Shown here piece after piece: positions 1 through 10,473 of a stretch of DNA of 64,000 nucleotides. The notes beneath the pieces were generated by a model. That model was given only the letters and a program-made list of their open reading frames with translations, searched no databases and was not told the origin of the DNA. The stretch's first letter is position 1. Each line of letters starts with the position of its first letter. Both the position numbers and the translations under genes were made by a program. Source of the DNA: Suipraeoptans intestinalis (GTDB lineage: Bacteria; Bacillota; Clostridia; Lachnospirales; Lachnospiraceae); assembly GCF_009696485.1 (NCBI RefSeq), contig NZ_VULY01000018.1:1852001-1916000 (forward strand), in the 5' to 3' direction.

Positions 1-14
1 TTTAAGTGGGTATG

Positions 15-23
15 TGATATAAT
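15..23 (+). promoter_or_regulatory. extended -10 promoter for tig
   Basis: A TATAAT box (18-23) is preceded by TG one base upstream (15-16), the extended -10 form of a SigA promoter. No good -35 is visible because the window starts here. Transcription would begin near base 30, giving a leader of about 80 bases before tig. Confidence 0.6.
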
Positions 24-108
24 TCATCAGTGAATGCATAAAATCAGGGTATTTTTCGGAAAACGAAAAAAAACGAAAGAGAAGATAGAAACAGGAGGAA
101 ATCAGGAT

Positions 109-1395
109 ATGGGTTTACAAGTAGAAAAATTGGAAAATAACATGGTGAAGCTGACCATCGAGGTGGAGGCTTCAGAATTGGAAAAAGCGCTGCAGGGCGC
201 TTATATGAAGCAGAGAGGGAAGATCTCTCTTCCGGGATTCCGTAAGGGGAAGGTTCCCCGTCAGATGATCGAAAAGATGTATGGCGCAGAAATCTTTTAT
301 GATGATGCAGCAAATGCACTGATCCCGGACGCCTATGCGAAAGCGTACGACGAGAGCCAGCTGGAGATCGTATCCAGACCGGATATTAATGTCGTACAGA
401 TCGAAAAAGGAAAGAATTTTATCTTTACGGCAGAAGTTGCTGTGAAGCCGGAAGTAACCCTGGGAGAATATAAAGGGCTGGAAGTGGAAAAGACGGACAG
501 CACGGTTTCCGAAGAGGAAGTAGACGCAAAGATCGCAGCAGAGGCAGAAAAAAATGCCAGGACGGTCGTAGTGGAAGGCCGCGGAGTGCAGGAGAAGGAC
601 GAAGTGATCCTGGATTTTGAAGGATTTGTAGACGGAGAAGCCTTTGAAGGCGGAAAGGGAGAAAACTATCCGCTGACCATCGGCTCCGGTTCCTTTATCC
701 CGGGCTTTGAAGAGCAGCTGATCGGAAAAATGGCGGGAGAGGAAACAGAAGTAAACGTGACCTTCCCGGAGGATTATCATGCAGAAGAGCTGAAGGGAAA
801 ACCGGCTGTGTTCAAGTGTACCATTCACGAGATCAAGGCAAAAGAACTTCCGGAGATCGACGATGAATTTGCCGCAGAGGTATCTGAGTTTGACACTCTT
901 GCAGAGTACAAGGCAGATGTGAGAACCAAGCTGGAAGAAGAAAAGAAAGAGGCGGCAAAAAGAGAGAAGGAAGACAAGCTGGTAGCAAAGGCAGTGGAGA
1001 ACGCAAGCTATGATATTCCCAAGGCGATGATCGAGACGCAGACCATCCAGATGTTTGACAATTTTGCCCAGAGGATCCAGTCTCAGGGGCTGTCCGTGGA
1101 GCAGTACTTCCAGTTTACCGGAACCACTTCCGAGAAGATGCTGGAGGATCTTCGTCCGCAGGCGATCCGCAGGATCGAGACCAGACTGGTACTGGAAGCG
1201 ATCGCAAAAGCAGAGCAGATCGAGATCAGCGATGAGAAGTTTGATGCTGAAGTGGAAAAGATGGCAGCTTCCTACAACATGGAAGCAGACAAGCTGAGAG
1301 AGTTTATGGGAGAGGCGGAGAAGAAACAGATCCGCGAGGATATGGCAGTGCAGGAGGCAGTAACCTTCCTGGCAGACCATGCGGTGGAAAAATAG
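109..1395 (+). CDS. tig: trigger factor, ribosome-associated chaperone and peptidyl-prolyl isomerase
   Basis: Trigger factor docks at the ribosome exit tunnel and shields nascent chains. The 428-residue product has the usual three parts: an N-terminal ribosome-binding domain with the signature GFRKGK (residues 43-48), an FKBP-type isomerase domain at about 160-245, and a long helical C-terminal chaperone arm. ATG 109 is chosen because AGGAGG lies about 10 bases upstream; an in-frame ATG at 34 would add 25 lysine-rich residues that the family lacks and has no ribosome binding site. It is followed at 35 bases by clpP, the common Firmicutes tig-clpP-clpX-lon order, so newly made proteins are folded or degraded by products of one locus. 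The sequence is intact and the assignment is secure. Confidence 0.97.
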   Translation: MGLQVEKLENNMVKLTIEVEASELEKALQGAYMKQRGKISLPGFRKGKVPRQMIEKMYGAEIFYDDAANALIPDAYAKAYDESQLEIVSRPDINVVQIEKGKNFIFTAEVAVKPEVTLGEYKGLEVEKTDSTVSEEEVDAKIAAEAEKNARTVVVEGRGVQEKDEVILDFEGFVDGEAFEGGKGENYPLTIGSGSFIPGFEEQLIGKMAGEETEVNVTFPEDYHAEELKGKPAVFKCTIHEIKAKELPEIDDEFAAEVSEFDTLAEYKADVRTKLEEEKKEAAKREKEDKLVAKAVENASYDIPKAMIETQTIQMFDNFAQRIQSQGLSVEQYFQFTGTTSEKMLEDLRPQAIRRIETRLVLEAIAKAEQIEISDEKFDAEVEKMAASYNMEADKLREFMGEAEKKQIREDMAVQEAVTFLADHAVEK

Positions 1396-1429
1396 AAGAA
1401 AGATCAAAGAGAAAGAAGGCGGTGGGAAG

Positions 1430-2011
1430 ATGAGTTTAGTACCTTATGTCATCGAGCAGACCAGTCGGGGAGAGCGCTCCTACGACATCTATTCCAGATT
1501 ATTGAAAGACAGGATCATTTTTTTGGGGGAAGAAGTTTCAGATGTGTCCGCCAGCGTGATCGTGGCTCAGCTTCTCTTTTTGGAAGCGGAGGATCCGGAA
1601 AAGGATATCCATCTTTATATCAACAGCCCGGGAGGGTCTGTTACGGCGGGAATGGCCATTTACGATACCATGCAGTATATCAAATGTGACATTGAGACCA
1701 TTTGTATCGGGATGGCTGCCAGCATGGGATCTTTCCTGCTGGCAGGGGGCACCAAAGGAAAACGTCTGGCGCTTCCCAATGCAGAGATCATGATCCATCA
1801 GCCGTCCGGAGGAGCCAGGGGGCAGGCAACGGAGATTCAGATCGCGGCAGAACATATTTTGAAAACCCGTCATAAACTAAATCAGATCTTAGCTGAAAAT
1901 ACAGGACAGCCTCTTGAAGTGATCAGCGCGGACACAGAGCGCGACAACTTCATGTCGGCGGAGGAAGCCAAGGCTTACGGACTGATCGATGAGGTCATCA
2001 AAAGCCGATAG
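1430..2011 (+). CDS. clpP: ATP-dependent Clp protease proteolytic subunit
   Basis: ClpP forms the barrel-shaped serine peptidase that degrades proteins unfolded by ClpX or ClpC. The 193-residue product has the full catalytic triad at the positions seen in well-studied ClpPs: Ser98 in GMAASMGS, His123 in MIHQPSGG and Asp172 in the ERDNF segment. Length matches the family. ATG 1430 follows a GGCGGTGGGA purine stretch; the open frame extends upstream into tig but that part is not ClpP-like. clpX starts 33 bases downstream, so the protease and its unfoldase are probably co-transcribed with tig. No CtsR-type operator was recognised upstream. Confidence 0.97.
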   Translation: MSLVPYVIEQTSRGERSYDIYSRLLKDRIIFLGEEVSDVSASVIVAQLLFLEAEDPEKDIHLYINSPGGSVTAGMAIYDTMQYIKCDIETICIGMAASMGSFLLAGGTKGKRLALPNAEIMIHQPSGGARGQATEIQIAAEHILKTRHKLNQILAENTGQPLEVISADTERDNFMSAEEAKAYGLIDEVIKSR

Positions 2012-2044
2012 CCGAAGCTTTCGTGGAAGTGAAGGAGTGTAAAT

Positions 2045-3301
2045 ATGGCAGGAAGAAACGATGATCAGATCAGATGCTCGTTTTGCAACAAGACACAGAA
2101 TCAGGTGCGCAAGCTGATCGCAGGACCGAACGGAACTTATATCTGCGATGAGTGTGTGGAGATCTGTGCAGAGATCATTGAAGAAGAATTTTACGGAAGT
2201 GAGGGGGAATGGAACCCTCACAAGGATATCAATCTGCTGAAGCCGGAAGAGATCAAAGCATTTTTGGACGAATATGTGATCGGTCAGGATGAGGCAAAAA
2301 AGGTTTTGGCAGTAGCAGTATACAACCACTATAAGCGGATCATGGCAGACAAGGATCTGGGAGTGGAGCTGAATAAGAGCAATATTCTGATGCTGGGGCC
2401 TACCGGCTGCGGAAAGACACTTTTGGCACAATCTCTGGCCAAGATGCTGGGGGTTCCTTTTGCCATCGCAGACGCCACCGCATTGACGGAAGCCGGATAT
2501 GTGGGAGAGGATGTGGAAAACATCCTTTTGAAGATCATCCAGGCGGCGGATGGAGATATTGACAGGGCGGAACACGGGATCATTTACATCGACGAGATCG
2601 ACAAGATCACAAGGAAGTCCGAAAATCCCTCCATTACAAGAGACGTTTCCGGAGAAGGAGTACAGCAGGCTTTGCTGAAGATCATTGAAGGGACGGTAGC
2701 CAATGTGCCGCCACAGGGAGGAAGAAAGCATCCGCACCAGGAGCTGATCCAGATTGACACGACGAACATTCTGTTTATCTGCGGAGGCGCATTTGAAGGG
2801 ATCGATAAGATCGTGGAAAAGCGGATCGACCGGAAATCCATTGGATTTAATGCAGAGATCACCGAAAAGCAGGACAAAAACACCAGTGCCTTGCTGAAAA
2901 AGGTACTGCCTCAGGATCTGATCAAATTTGGGCTGATCCCTGAGCTGGTAGGACGTGTGCCTGTGATGGTAGCATTGGAGCAGTTGGATCGGGAAGCGCT
3001 GATGAAGATTTTGACGGAGCCAAAGAATGCAATTGTGAAGCAATACCAGAAGATGTTGGAGCTGGACGGTGTCAAACTGACCTTCGATCGGGAGGCACTG
3101 GAGGAGATTGCGGAGATTTCCCTGAAAAGAAAGACGGGGGCGAGAGGACTCCGTGCCATTATGGAAAATACCATGATGGATATTATGTATGAGGCGCCTT
3201 CCAACACGGCGCTGAAAAGCTGCCGTATCACGAAGGAAGTAGTGAAAGGAACGGGAGAGCCTAAGCTGAAGTTTGATTCCAGTGAATCAGAAAGCGCGTA
3301 G
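2045..3301 (+). CDS. clpX: ATP-dependent Clp protease ATP-binding subunit ClpX
   Basis: ClpX is the AAA+ hexameric unfoldase that recognises tagged proteins and feeds them to ClpP. The 418-residue product starts with a C4 zinc-binding domain (Cys11, Cys14, Cys34, Cys37) that dimerises and binds adaptors. The AAA+ core follows with Walker A GPTGCGKT (about 118-125), Walker [10 protein letters not shown] (about 179-187), a ClpP-contacting IGF loop (KSIGF) and a sensor-2 arginine in RKTGARGLR. All catalytic motifs are intact. It lies between clpP and lon; a hairpin after its stop may reduce read-through into lon. Confidence 0.97.
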   Translation: MAGRNDDQIRCSFCNKTQNQVRKLIAGPNGTYICDECVEICAEIIEEEFYGSEGEWNPHKDINLLKPEEIKAFLDEYVIGQDEAKKVLAVAVYNHYKRIMADKDLGVELNKSNILMLGPTGCGKTLLAQSLAKMLGVPFAIADATALTEAGYVGEDVENILLKIIQAADGDIDRAEHGIIYIDEIDKITRKSENPSITRDVSGEGVQQALLKIIEGTVANVPPQGGRKHPHQELIQIDTTNILFICGGAFEGIDKIVEKRIDRKSIGFNAEITEKQDKNTSALLKKVLPQDLIKFGLIPELVGRVPVMVALEQLDREALMKILTEPKNAIVKQYQKMLELDGVKLTFDREALEEIAEISLKRKTGARGLRAIMENTMMDIMYEAPSNTALKSCRITKEVVKGTGEPKLKFDSSESESA

Positions 3302-3309
3302 ATAAGAAG

Positions 3310-3334
3310 GCGGGTACAAAATCATTGTGCCTGC
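3310..3334 (+). terminator. hairpin between clpX and lon, weak terminator
   Basis: Arms 3310-3319 and 3325-3334 pair over 10 bp including two G-T pairs around a 5-base loop, followed by CCCCTTTT. The short T tract suggests attenuation rather than full termination. Confidence 0.45.
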
Positions 3335-3396
3335 CCCTTTTACATATGAAGAAAGGAGAAAAATCCCAGTTTTACAGATGGGTTTTCAATACATAT

Positions 3397-5739
3397 ATGG
3401 AAGAAAAGAACAGGATTCTGCCCATAGTGGCATTAAGAGGGCTTACGATTTTGCCGGAGATGGTAAAACATTTTGACGTAAGCCGGGATAAAACGATGAA
3501 AGCGGTGGAAAAAGCCATTGAAGAAAATCAGAAGGTCTTTTTTGTATCCCAGAAGGATCCGGCAAAGGAGGATCCCAAGGAGGAAGACCTGTACAAGATC
3601 GGCTGTATCGGAGTTGTAAAGCAGGTGGTGAAGCTGTCCAGGAAAATGACCCGAGTTCTGGTGGTAGGGGAAGAAAGGGCAAGACTTTTGGAACTGGAGA
3701 CAGAAACGGAATATTTCAGCGGAAAGGTGGAAGCGATCCCCGACGAATATTTCGGAAAGGACGGGGAGCTTCTGGAACGGACGATCCTGGAGGAGGCCAT
3801 GCTGGGAGGAGCGAAGGATATTTTCCGGGAATATATGCTGAAGGATCCCAAGCTTTCCAAGGAACTTTCAACACAGATAGACAACATTGGAGAGCTGACG
3901 CAGATGATCGACATGATCGCAGCCAATGTACCTTTTGATTTCACAGATGCGCAGCAGCTGCTGGAAGCCTACAACGTAGGGGAGAGATACGAACTTCTCA
4001 TAGATAAAATGGTCCGTCATCTGCAGATCTTATCCATCAAGGAAGAGCTTCAGAACAAAGTCAAGGAACGGATGGATAAGCACCAGAAGGAATATGTACT
4101 GCGGGAGGAGATGCGGCTGATCCGGGAAGAGCTGGGAGACGACAGCACGCTGACAGACGCAGAAGAATTTCAGCAGAGGCTGGAAAAACTGAAGGCGCCT
4201 GTCGAAGTGGTAGAAAAACTGCAAAAAGAGATCAAGCGTTTTAAAAATTCTCTGAACAGTCCGGCAGAGACAGGAGTGATCCGCACCTATATTGAAACCC
4301 TTCTGGATATGCCTTGGGACAGGGTGGTCAAGGAACACAAGGATATCGAGTACGCCAGAAAGATATTGGATGAAGACCATTACGGACTGGAACCGGTAAA
4401 AGAACGGGTGCTGGAGTTTCTGGCAGTGCGGGCGCTGACAAAGAAAGGGGATTCTCCGATCCTTTGTCTGGCAGGCCCTCCGGGGACGGGAAAAACCTCC
4501 ATTGCAAAATCCCTGGCGAAGGCGTTGAAGAAGCCCTACGTAAGAATCTCGCTGGGCGGGGTCAGAGACGAAGCGGAGATACGCGGACATCGAAGAACGT
4601 ATGTGGGAGCCATGCCGGGAAGACTGGTGACCGGCTTAAAACAGGCAGGGGTAAAAAATCCCCTGATGCTCCTAGATGAGATCGACAAAGTCAGCAATGA
4701 CTACAAAGGAGATACATTTTCCGCCCTTCTGGAAGTGCTGGATTCCGAGCAGAACCGGAAATTCAGGGATCACTACATGGAAGTGCCGGTAGATCTGTCG
4801 GAGGTGCTGTTTATTACGACAGCCAACACGCTGCAGACGATTCCCAGACCTTTGCTGGATCGTATGGAAGTGATTGAGATCAGCAGTTACACAGAAAATG
4901 AAAAGCTACATATTGCCGGCAGACATCTGCTTCCCAAGCAGCTTTCCAGACATGGACTGAAAGCCGGACAGCTTTTACTGAGCCGGGCAGCTCTGGGAAA
5001 GATCATACGGAATTATACCAAGGAAGCAGGAGTCCGGCAGCTGGAAAGAGTGATCGGAAATATCTGCCGGAAAGCGGCGAAGGAGATTTTGGAAACCGGG
5101 AAGAAAGAGATCCGTATTTCGGAAAGAAATCTGGAAAAATATCTGGGCAAAGAAAAATTTGTATATCAGATGGCAAATACGGATGACGAAGTAGGGATCG
5201 TAAGAGGTCTGGCATGGACCAACGTAGGAGGCGATACCCTTCAGATCGAAGTCAATGTGATGCCGGGATCCGGAGAGATCCTTCTCACCGGACAACTGGG
5301 AGATGTGATGAAAGAGTCGGCCAGAACCGGAATCAGCTACATTCGCTCGGTGGGTGAGGCAAAAGGGATCGCAGACAACTTCTTCAAAGAACATGACATT
5401 CATATCCACATTCCGGAAGGAGCGGTGCCAAAAGACGGACCGTCTGCCGGGATCACGATGGCAACGGCAATGCTGTCCGCCATCACAGGGAAAAAGGTAA
5501 GGGCAGACGTGGCGATGACCGGAGAGATCACGCTTCGTGGCCGTGTGCTTCCCATCGGAGGCCTGAAAGAAAAGCTTCTGGCAGCAAAAAATGCAGGAAT
5601 TAAGACGGTGCTGGTGCCGAAGGAAAATGCCAGGGACGTGAATGAGATAGCGGCGGAGATCACAAAGGGACTGGAGATTCGTCTAGTTTCTCAGATGGAT
5701 CAGGTACTGGAAGCTGCGTTTGTGAAAGAGAAAGAATAA
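3397..5739 (+). CDS. lon: ATP-dependent protease Lon
   Basis: Lon is a single-chain AAA+ serine protease that degrades damaged and regulatory proteins. The 780-residue product has the N-terminal substrate-binding domain (ILPIVALRG near the start), a coiled-coil region, Walker A GPPGTGKT (about 360-367), Walker B MLLDEIDK, and a C-terminal protease domain with the Ser-Lys dyad Ser683 (DGPSAG) and Lys726 (GGLKEK). The start is uncertain: ATG 3397 fits the usual N-terminus but has only a weak GATGGG upstream; ATG 3346 is in frame and also lacks a good site; TTG 3325 lies inside the upstream hairpin. It ends 10 bases before engB, a conserved Firmicutes pairing. Confidence 0.95.
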   Translation: MEEKNRILPIVALRGLTILPEMVKHFDVSRDKTMKAVEKAIEENQKVFFVSQKDPAKEDPKEEDLYKIGCIGVVKQVVKLSRKMTRVLVVGEERARLLELETETEYFSGKVEAIPDEYFGKDGELLERTILEEAMLGGAKDIFREYMLKDPKLSKELSTQIDNIGELTQMIDMIAANVPFDFTDAQQLLEAYNVGERYELLIDKMVRHLQILSIKEELQNKVKERMDKHQKEYVLREEMRLIREELGDDSTLTDAEEFQQRLEKLKAPVEVVEKLQKEIKRFKNSLNSPAETGVIRTYIETLLDMPWDRVVKEHKDIEYARKILDEDHYGLEPVKERVLEFLAVRALTKKGDSPILCLAGPPGTGKTSIAKSLAKALKKPYVRISLGGVRDEAEIRGHRRTYVGAMPGRLVTGLKQAGVKNPLMLLDEIDKVSNDYKGDTFSALLEVLDSEQNRKFRDHYMEVPVDLSEVLFITTANTLQTIPRPLLDRMEVIEISSYTENEKLHIAGRHLLPKQLSRHGLKAGQLLLSRAALGKIIRNYTKEAGVRQLERVIGNICRKAAKEILETGKKEIRISERNLEKYLGKEKFVYQMANTDDEVGIVRGLAWTNVGGDTLQIEVNVMPGSGEILLTGQLGDVMKESARTGISYIRSVGEAKGIADNFFKEHDIHIHIPEGAVPKDGPSAGITMATAMLSAITGKKVRADVAMTGEITLRGRVLPIGGLKEKLLAAKNAGIKTVLVPKENARDVNEIAAEITKGLEIRLVSQMDQVLEAAFVKEKE

Positions 5740-5749
5740 GAGGAACGAT

Positions 5750-6367
5750 ATGGTTATTAAAAATGTTTGTTTGGAAACGGTATGTGGGATCACCAGCGTG
5801 CTTCCGGAAAATACGCTTCCGGAAATCGCCTTTGCCGGCAAATCAAATGTGGGAAAGTCCTCCCTGATCAATGCCCTGATGAACCGGAAAGCTCTGGCCA
5901 GAACGTCGGCAACCCCGGGAAAAACGCAGACGATCAATTTCTACAACATCAATGAGCAGCTGTACCTGGTGGATCTTCCGGGCTACGGCTATGCGAAGGT
6001 GTCGGCGAAGGAAAAGGAAAAATGGGGGAAGCTGATCGAAAGATATTTGCACGGATCAAAGCAACTAAAAGCAATCTTTTTGCTTATTGATGTGCGTCAC
6101 GATCCTTCCGCAAATGATCAAATGATGTATCGCTGGATCGTAGAGCAAGGATTCCAACCTATCATCATTGCAACAAAACTGGATAAGTTAAAGAGAAGCC
6201 AGATCGACAAACATCTGAAAGCGGTCCGGCAGGGACTGGGAGTTCTGCCGGGAACGAAGATCATCGGATTTTCTTCTGTGACAAAGCAGGGAAGGGAGGA
6301 AATCTGGAATCTGGCAGAGGAAAAATGCCTGCTTCATGAGGAGGTGGAATCGGATGAAAGAGGATAA
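5750..6367 (+). CDS. engB: ribosome biogenesis GTP-binding protein EngB/YsxC/YihA
   Basis: This small essential GTPase acts in assembly of the large ribosomal subunit. The 205-residue product carries the G motifs in order: G1 GKSNVGKS (about 30-37), G2 threonine in TPGKTQT (55-61), G3 DLPG (75-78) and G4 TKLD near 140. Length and N-terminal extension match the family. It starts 10 bases after lon, and its last 14 bases overlap the next gene, which suggests translational coupling within one operon. Confidence 0.95.
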   Translation: MVIKNVCLETVCGITSVLPENTLPEIAFAGKSNVGKSSLINALMNRKALARTSATPGKTQTINFYNINEQLYLVDLPGYGYAKVSAKEKEKWGKLIERYLHGSKQLKAIFLLIDVRHDPSANDQMMYRWIVEQGFQPIIIATKLDKLKRSQIDKHLKAVRQGLGVLPGTKIIGFSSVTKQGREEIWNLAEEKCLLHEEVESDERG

Positions 6368-7499
6368 TCATACGCTCCGAAGTGATCAGAGGCCCTACTG
6401 GAAGGTGATTGTAAGCCTGACCTTCAGCCTGTTGGGAACTCTTCTGTTTATCGTGGCAGGTGTGAAACTTTTAAGTTTCTTTATGCCTTTTGTAGTAGGG
6501 TGGTTTTTGGCGTATTTGGCCAGCCCCCTGGTAAACTGGCTGGAAAAACGATTGAAGATCGTGAAAAAGCTGGGATCGGCTTTTATCATCATTTTGGTGC
6601 TGGCGGTAGTGATCTTTCTCATCTATGTAGCCGGAAGCTGGATCTGGAAAGAGATTTCCTCTCTGTCCCAGAATATCCCCAATATGTACGGGGAGCTGGA
6701 GAAAGGGCTGCAGCAGATCGGAAGCAATCTGAAGGGAATCTTTGAAAAACTGCCGGAAGGAATCCAAAGCGGTCTGGATTCCAGTATAAAAAATCTGGAT
6801 AAAACCATGGGAGAGATCATCAGTAAGATCAGTACGCCTACCGTAACGGCGGCAGGAAATGCGGCAAAAAAAATACCGTCGATGCTGATTTCTACGATCG
6901 TGACAGTTATATCCGCTTATTTTCTGATCGCAGAGCGGGAGGAGGTGCTGCGATGGTCCAAGAAGGTAACGCCGGATCCCATCGTAAAAAGAATGAGCCT
7001 GGTGATGTCCAACTTAAAATATGCGGTAGGAGGCTATTTTAAGGCGCAGTTTAAGATCATGGGAGTAGTGTTTGTTCTTCTGCTGGCAGGTTTTTCCATT
7101 ACCGGAGTGAGATTTTCCGCACTGCTGGCTCTGGCAGTGGCGCTGCTGGACTTCCTGCCTTTTTTTGGGACGGGAACGGCTCTGATTCCCTGGGCAGTAT
7201 ACAAACTGATGGTGGGAAATTACAAAATGGCGATCGCACTGGTGATTCTGTACGCAGTCACACAACTGGCCCGACAATTGATCCAGCCCAAACTGGTGGG
7301 GGACAGCATCGGGATGAACCCACTGATCACGTTGGTGCTGCTGTATGGCGGCTATAAGCTGGGCGGTGTGGCGGCGATGATCTTCGCCGTGCCGGTGGGA
7401 ATGATCGTGATCAATCTGTACAAGGCAGGAGCCTTCGATTATATTTTGGATGACATCAAGATCCTGGCAGACGGTATTATGAAGCTTCGAAAGCCATAA
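6354..7499 (+). CDS. AI-2E family transporter (YtvI/PerM-like permease)
   Basis: An integral membrane protein of 381 residues with about eight hydrophobic segments, a soluble helical stretch rich in charged and amphipathic residues (about 90-175) and a C-terminal hydrophobic core with the family-typical patterns DFLPFFGTG and IQPKLVGDSIG. The AI-2E superfamily includes autoinducer exporters and Na+/H+ antiporters, so the substrate cannot be assigned. ATG 6354 is chosen because GAGGAGGTGG sits just upstream inside engB; the gene overlaps engB by 14 bases and is probably translated by coupling. A strong terminator follows, closing the tig-to-permease block. Confidence 0.85.
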   Translation: MKEDNHTLRSDQRPYWKVIVSLTFSLLGTLLFIVAGVKLLSFFMPFVVGWFLAYLASPLVNWLEKRLKIVKKLGSAFIIILVLAVVIFLIYVAGSWIWKEISSLSQNIPNMYGELEKGLQQIGSNLKGIFEKLPEGIQSGLDSSIKNLDKTMGEIISKISTPTVTAAGNAAKKIPSMLISTIVTVISAYFLIAEREEVLRWSKKVTPDPIVKRMSLVMSNLKYAVGGYFKAQFKIMGVVFVLLLAGFSITGVRFSALLALAVALLDFLPFFGTGTALIPWAVYKLMVGNYKMAIALVILYAVTQLARQLIQPKLVGDSIGMNPLITLVLLYGGYKLGGVAAMIFAVPVGMIVINLYKAGAFDYILDDIKILADGIMKLRKP

Positions 7500-7584
7500 A
7501 GCTTCGGCGGATCCGGACAGTCAGGCATAAAAAAGAGAAAAATAAAAGACCGGCAGACTGTGAATTGACACAGAAAAAGAAATG

Positions 7585-7620
7585 GGATAAGATGAACACA
7601 TCTTATCCATTTTTTATTTT
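7585..7620 (+). terminator. rho-independent terminator
   Basis: A perfect 10-bp stem GGATAAGATG/CATCTTATCC with loop AACA is followed by a T-rich tract (7610-7620). It ends the operon that closes with the AI-2E permease. Confidence 0.9.
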
Positions 7621-7691
7621 CAATCAAAGTCCGGATCGGACACAATTCAAAACAAACCCAAACAATACAACAGAATAAAGGAGGAAGGAGA

Positions 7692-9239
7692 ATGGCGTTT
7701 AGCAGAGTTCTGTCTGCGGCGATCTGGGGGCTCCATGTGAAAAAAATCCATGTAGAGACGGATATCAGCAACGGGCTTCCGCTGTTTCAGATGGTGGGAT
7801 ATTTATCATCAGAGGTCAGGGAAGCTTCTGAACGGGTCAGGACGGCGATCCGGAATTCAGGCATCCAGATGCCGCCCAGGCGGATCGTGGTCAATCTGGC
7901 ACCGGCAGTGCTGAGAAAGCAGGGCACCTGGTTTGATCTTGCGATCGCACTGTCTTTGCTGGAGGGAATGGAGCTATTTCCGAAAGGAAAGCTGGAAGGG
8001 ATCCTGGTGGTAGGAGAATTGGGGCTGGATGGCGGAGTACGGAAGGTAGCGGGAATCCTGCCTATCGTGCTCTATGCAAAAGAGCAGGGATTTCATACCT
8101 GTATGCTTCCCCGGGATAATGCCAGTGAGGGAAGGCTGGCAGAAGGGATCCGGATTCTGGGAGTAGGCAGCCTGCGGGAAGCAGTAGCGTATCTGCGGGG
8201 AAATCTCGAAGGATTTAAAGAAAAGGCAGAAGAAAAAAGGACAGAAGAGAAAAAGATAGAAAAAGAAACGAATCAATTTATAAATGATTTCCGGGAAGTA
8301 CAGGGACAGGAAATCGTAAAAAGGGCGGTTGAAGTCAGTGTGGCAGGAGGACACAATCTGCTGCTCTTAGGTCCGCCCGGAAGCGGGAAATCTATGATCG
8401 CCGCCCGGATCCCTACTATTTTGCCGGAACTGACCCGGGAAGAACAGATAGAGATCACCAAGATCTATAGTGTGCTGGGCAAGCTGAATACAGAACATCC
8501 GTTATTAGAAGCAAGACCATTTCGCAGTGTTCACCACACAGTGACTAAGACTACGTTGGCAGGAGGAGGCAGGATTCCCGCTCCGGGGGAGATCAGTCTG
8601 GCACATAAAGGAGTTCTGTTTCTGGATGAGATGGCAGAATTTCAAAAGGCCGTGCTGGAAGTATTAAGACAGCCCATGGAAGAAAAAGAGATAGAGATCC
8701 AAAGAGTGCAGGCAAGCTGTGTGTTTCCGGCAGATTTTATGCTGGTGGGAGCCATGAATCCCTGTCCCTGCGGGAATTATCCGGATGAGGAAACCTGTGT
8801 ATGCACACCGCATCAGATCCGTACCTACCTGGGAAAGATCAGTCAGCCTATGCTGGATCGCATGGATGTTTGCATTGAAACGCCAAAGCTTTCCTACGAA
8901 GTTCTGCGAAGAAAGGAGGAGGGAGAAAGCTCCCGGATGATCCGGGAAAGAGTGCAGAGGACGAGAGACATCCAAAAGGAGAGGTACAGAGAAAAAGAAT
9001 TTCTGGTGAATGCCCGGTTAAAACCAAAGGATCTGGAAGAGTTTTGTCACCTGGGACCTGTGGAGGAGGAAGTGATGAAGCAAGCATTTAAAAAGCTGGA
9101 TCTGACAGCCAGAACCTACCATAAGATATTAAAAGTGGCGCGTACCATTGCGGATATGGACGAAAGCGAAAAGATTTCAGCGGTTCATCTAAAGGAGGCG
9201 ATCGGCTATCGGATGCTGGACAAGAGATATTGGAAATAG
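7692..9239 (+). CDS. comM: YifB/ComM family Mg chelatase-like AAA+ ATPase
   Basis: ComM is a hexameric helicase that promotes branch migration during natural transformation in Gram-negative bacteria; the Firmicutes homologue (YifB) is conserved but less studied. The 515-residue product has the N-terminal ChlI-like domain (LPLFQMVGYLSSEVREASERV), a central AAA+ domain with Walker A GPPGSGKS (about 227-234) and Walker B VLFLDEMAEF, a cysteine cluster NPCPCGNYPDEETCVC typical of the family, and the C-terminal chelatase domain. ATG 7692 follows AAGGAGGAAGGAG. It is adjacent to dprA, and the pairing suggests a role in DNA uptake or recombination. Confidence 0.93.
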   Translation: MAFSRVLSAAIWGLHVKKIHVETDISNGLPLFQMVGYLSSEVREASERVRTAIRNSGIQMPPRRIVVNLAPAVLRKQGTWFDLAIALSLLEGMELFPKGKLEGILVVGELGLDGGVRKVAGILPIVLYAKEQGFHTCMLPRDNASEGRLAEGIRILGVGSLREAVAYLRGNLEGFKEKAEEKRTEEKKIEKETNQFINDFREVQGQEIVKRAVEVSVAGGHNLLLLGPPGSGKSMIAARIPTILPELTREEQIEITKIYSVLGKLNTEHPLLEARPFRSVHHTVTKTTLAGGGRIPAPGEISLAHKGVLFLDEMAEFQKAVLEVLRQPMEEKEIEIQRVQASCVFPADFMLVGAMNPCPCGNYPDEETCVCTPHQIRTYLGKISQPMLDRMDVCIETPKLSYEVLRRKEEGESSRMIRERVQRTRDIQKERYREKEFLVNARLKPKDLEEFCHLGPVEEEVMKQAFKKLDLTARTYHKILKVARTIADMDESEKISAVHLKEAIGYRMLDKRYWK

Positions 9240-9254
9240 AGAAGGGAGTAGTCT

Positions 9255-10433
9255 GTGAAAGTGAAACAGAAAGAGGAAAAAGAAGAAAGTCAGGAAGAAC
9301 TGAAACAAAGAGAGAAAGCGCAGGAAGAAAACGGACAGAAGCAGGAAGAGGAGACAGATGTTCCTTACGAAGCGTGGTTTGCCTCCATTTGGCAGATCCG
9401 CGGGAAAAAGAAGAAACGCCTGCAGGAAATGCTGGGAAGTGGAAGAGAAGTCTATCATCTGAAACGAGAACTGCTGGATAAGCTGAATATCCTGACAGAC
9501 AGAGAAAAAGAGATTCTGTGGAAGGCCAGGGAAGCACTCTGTCCGAAAAAGGCATGGGAAAAACTGAAAAAGGAGCAGGTATCGTTTCTTCCTTATCATG
9601 CGGCGGAGTTTCCGGAAAGGCTAAGGAGGATAGAGGACGGGCCGTATGGAATTTATTTTAAGGGACGGCTGCCAAAAGAAGGGCAGAAAACGGCGGCTAT
9701 CGTAGGGGCCAGACAGTGCAGTCGTTATGGGGAAAGGTTTGCCCTGGAATATGGAAAAGTCCTTGGGAAAGCCGGGGTGCAGATCATCAGTGGAATGGCG
9801 CGGGGGATTGACGGAGCGGCACAAAGGGGAGCCATAATCGGAGAGGGATATAGCTGCGGCGTCCTGGGAAGCGGTGTGGACATCTGCTACCCCAGAGAAA
9901 ACAGAGGTCTGTATGCGGATCTGGCAGAAACAGGAGGACTTTTGTCGGAATATCCGCTGGAAGAACGCCCCCGACCGGAATTTTTTCCCAGGAGGAACCG
10001 GTTGATCAGCGGCCTGTCAGATGTGACGATTATAATAGAAGCAAGAGAAAAAAGCGGATCCTTTATTACGGCGGATTTTGCGTTGGAACAAGGGAAAGAC
10101 GTCTATGCACTGCCGGGCCCAGCAGACAGTACATTAAGCCGGGGCTGCCACCGTCTGATCGCCCAGGGAGCGGGAATTTTGCTGTCTCCAAAAGATCTGC
10201 TAAGAGAATTGGGGATGACAGAGGCGACATCCTGTGATTTTGAGAAAACAGAGAAAGTGCTTGAAAAAGAAACAGATATAGTGTATAGTTGTGTCGATTT
10301 ATCCCCAAAGAGTCTGCATCAGCTGGCAGAAGAGACAAAACTTACGGGGAAAGTTCTTATGGAACGACTGATCACGCTGGAATTGATGGGACATATCGAA
10401 GAAGTTTCAAAGAATTACTACAGAAGAGTTTAG
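9255..10433 (+). CDS. dprA: DNA processing protein DprA
   Basis: DprA binds incoming single-stranded DNA and loads RecA during transformation. The 392-residue product has a lysine/glutamate-rich N-terminal stretch (1-45), a SAM-like helical region, the Rossmann-type DNA-binding core with AIVGARQCSRYG, the phosphate-loop-like SGMARGIDGAAQ and GSGVDICYPREN, then a C-terminal winged-helix-like domain. GTG 9255 is used, preceded by GAAGGGAG; the charged leader is unusual and a later start cannot be excluded. It lies 15 bases after comM and 40 before topA, the usual Clostridia order. Confidence 0.93.
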   Translation: MKVKQKEEKEESQEELKQREKAQEENGQKQEEETDVPYEAWFASIWQIRGKKKKRLQEMLGSGREVYHLKRELLDKLNILTDREKEILWKAREALCPKKAWEKLKKEQVSFLPYHAAEFPERLRRIEDGPYGIYFKGRLPKEGQKTAAIVGARQCSRYGERFALEYGKVLGKAGVQIISGMARGIDGAAQRGAIIGEGYSCGVLGSGVDICYPRENRGLYADLAETGGLLSEYPLEERPRPEFFPRRNRLISGLSDVTIIIEAREKSGSFITADFALEQGKDVYALPGPADSTLSRGCHRLIAQGAGILLSPKDLLRELGMTEATSCDFEKTEKVLEKETDIVYSCVDLSPKSLHQLAEETKLTGKVLMERLITLELMGHIEEVSKNYYRRV

Positions 10434-10473
10434 GATAGAAGCAAGGAAAAGTGTAGAAGATAAGGAGAATGGC

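Noticed and set aside
172..1407. A 411-codon open frame on the minus strand opposite tig, and similar long antisense frames opposite codY, groEL, argS, the large adhesin and the POT gene
   Set aside because: They mirror codon bias of the sense genes, lack ribosome binding sites and show no protein-like domains.
3325..3346. TTG 3325 as the start of lon
   Set aside because: It lies inside the clpX-lon hairpin, has no ribosome binding site, and adds residues not seen in Lon proteins.
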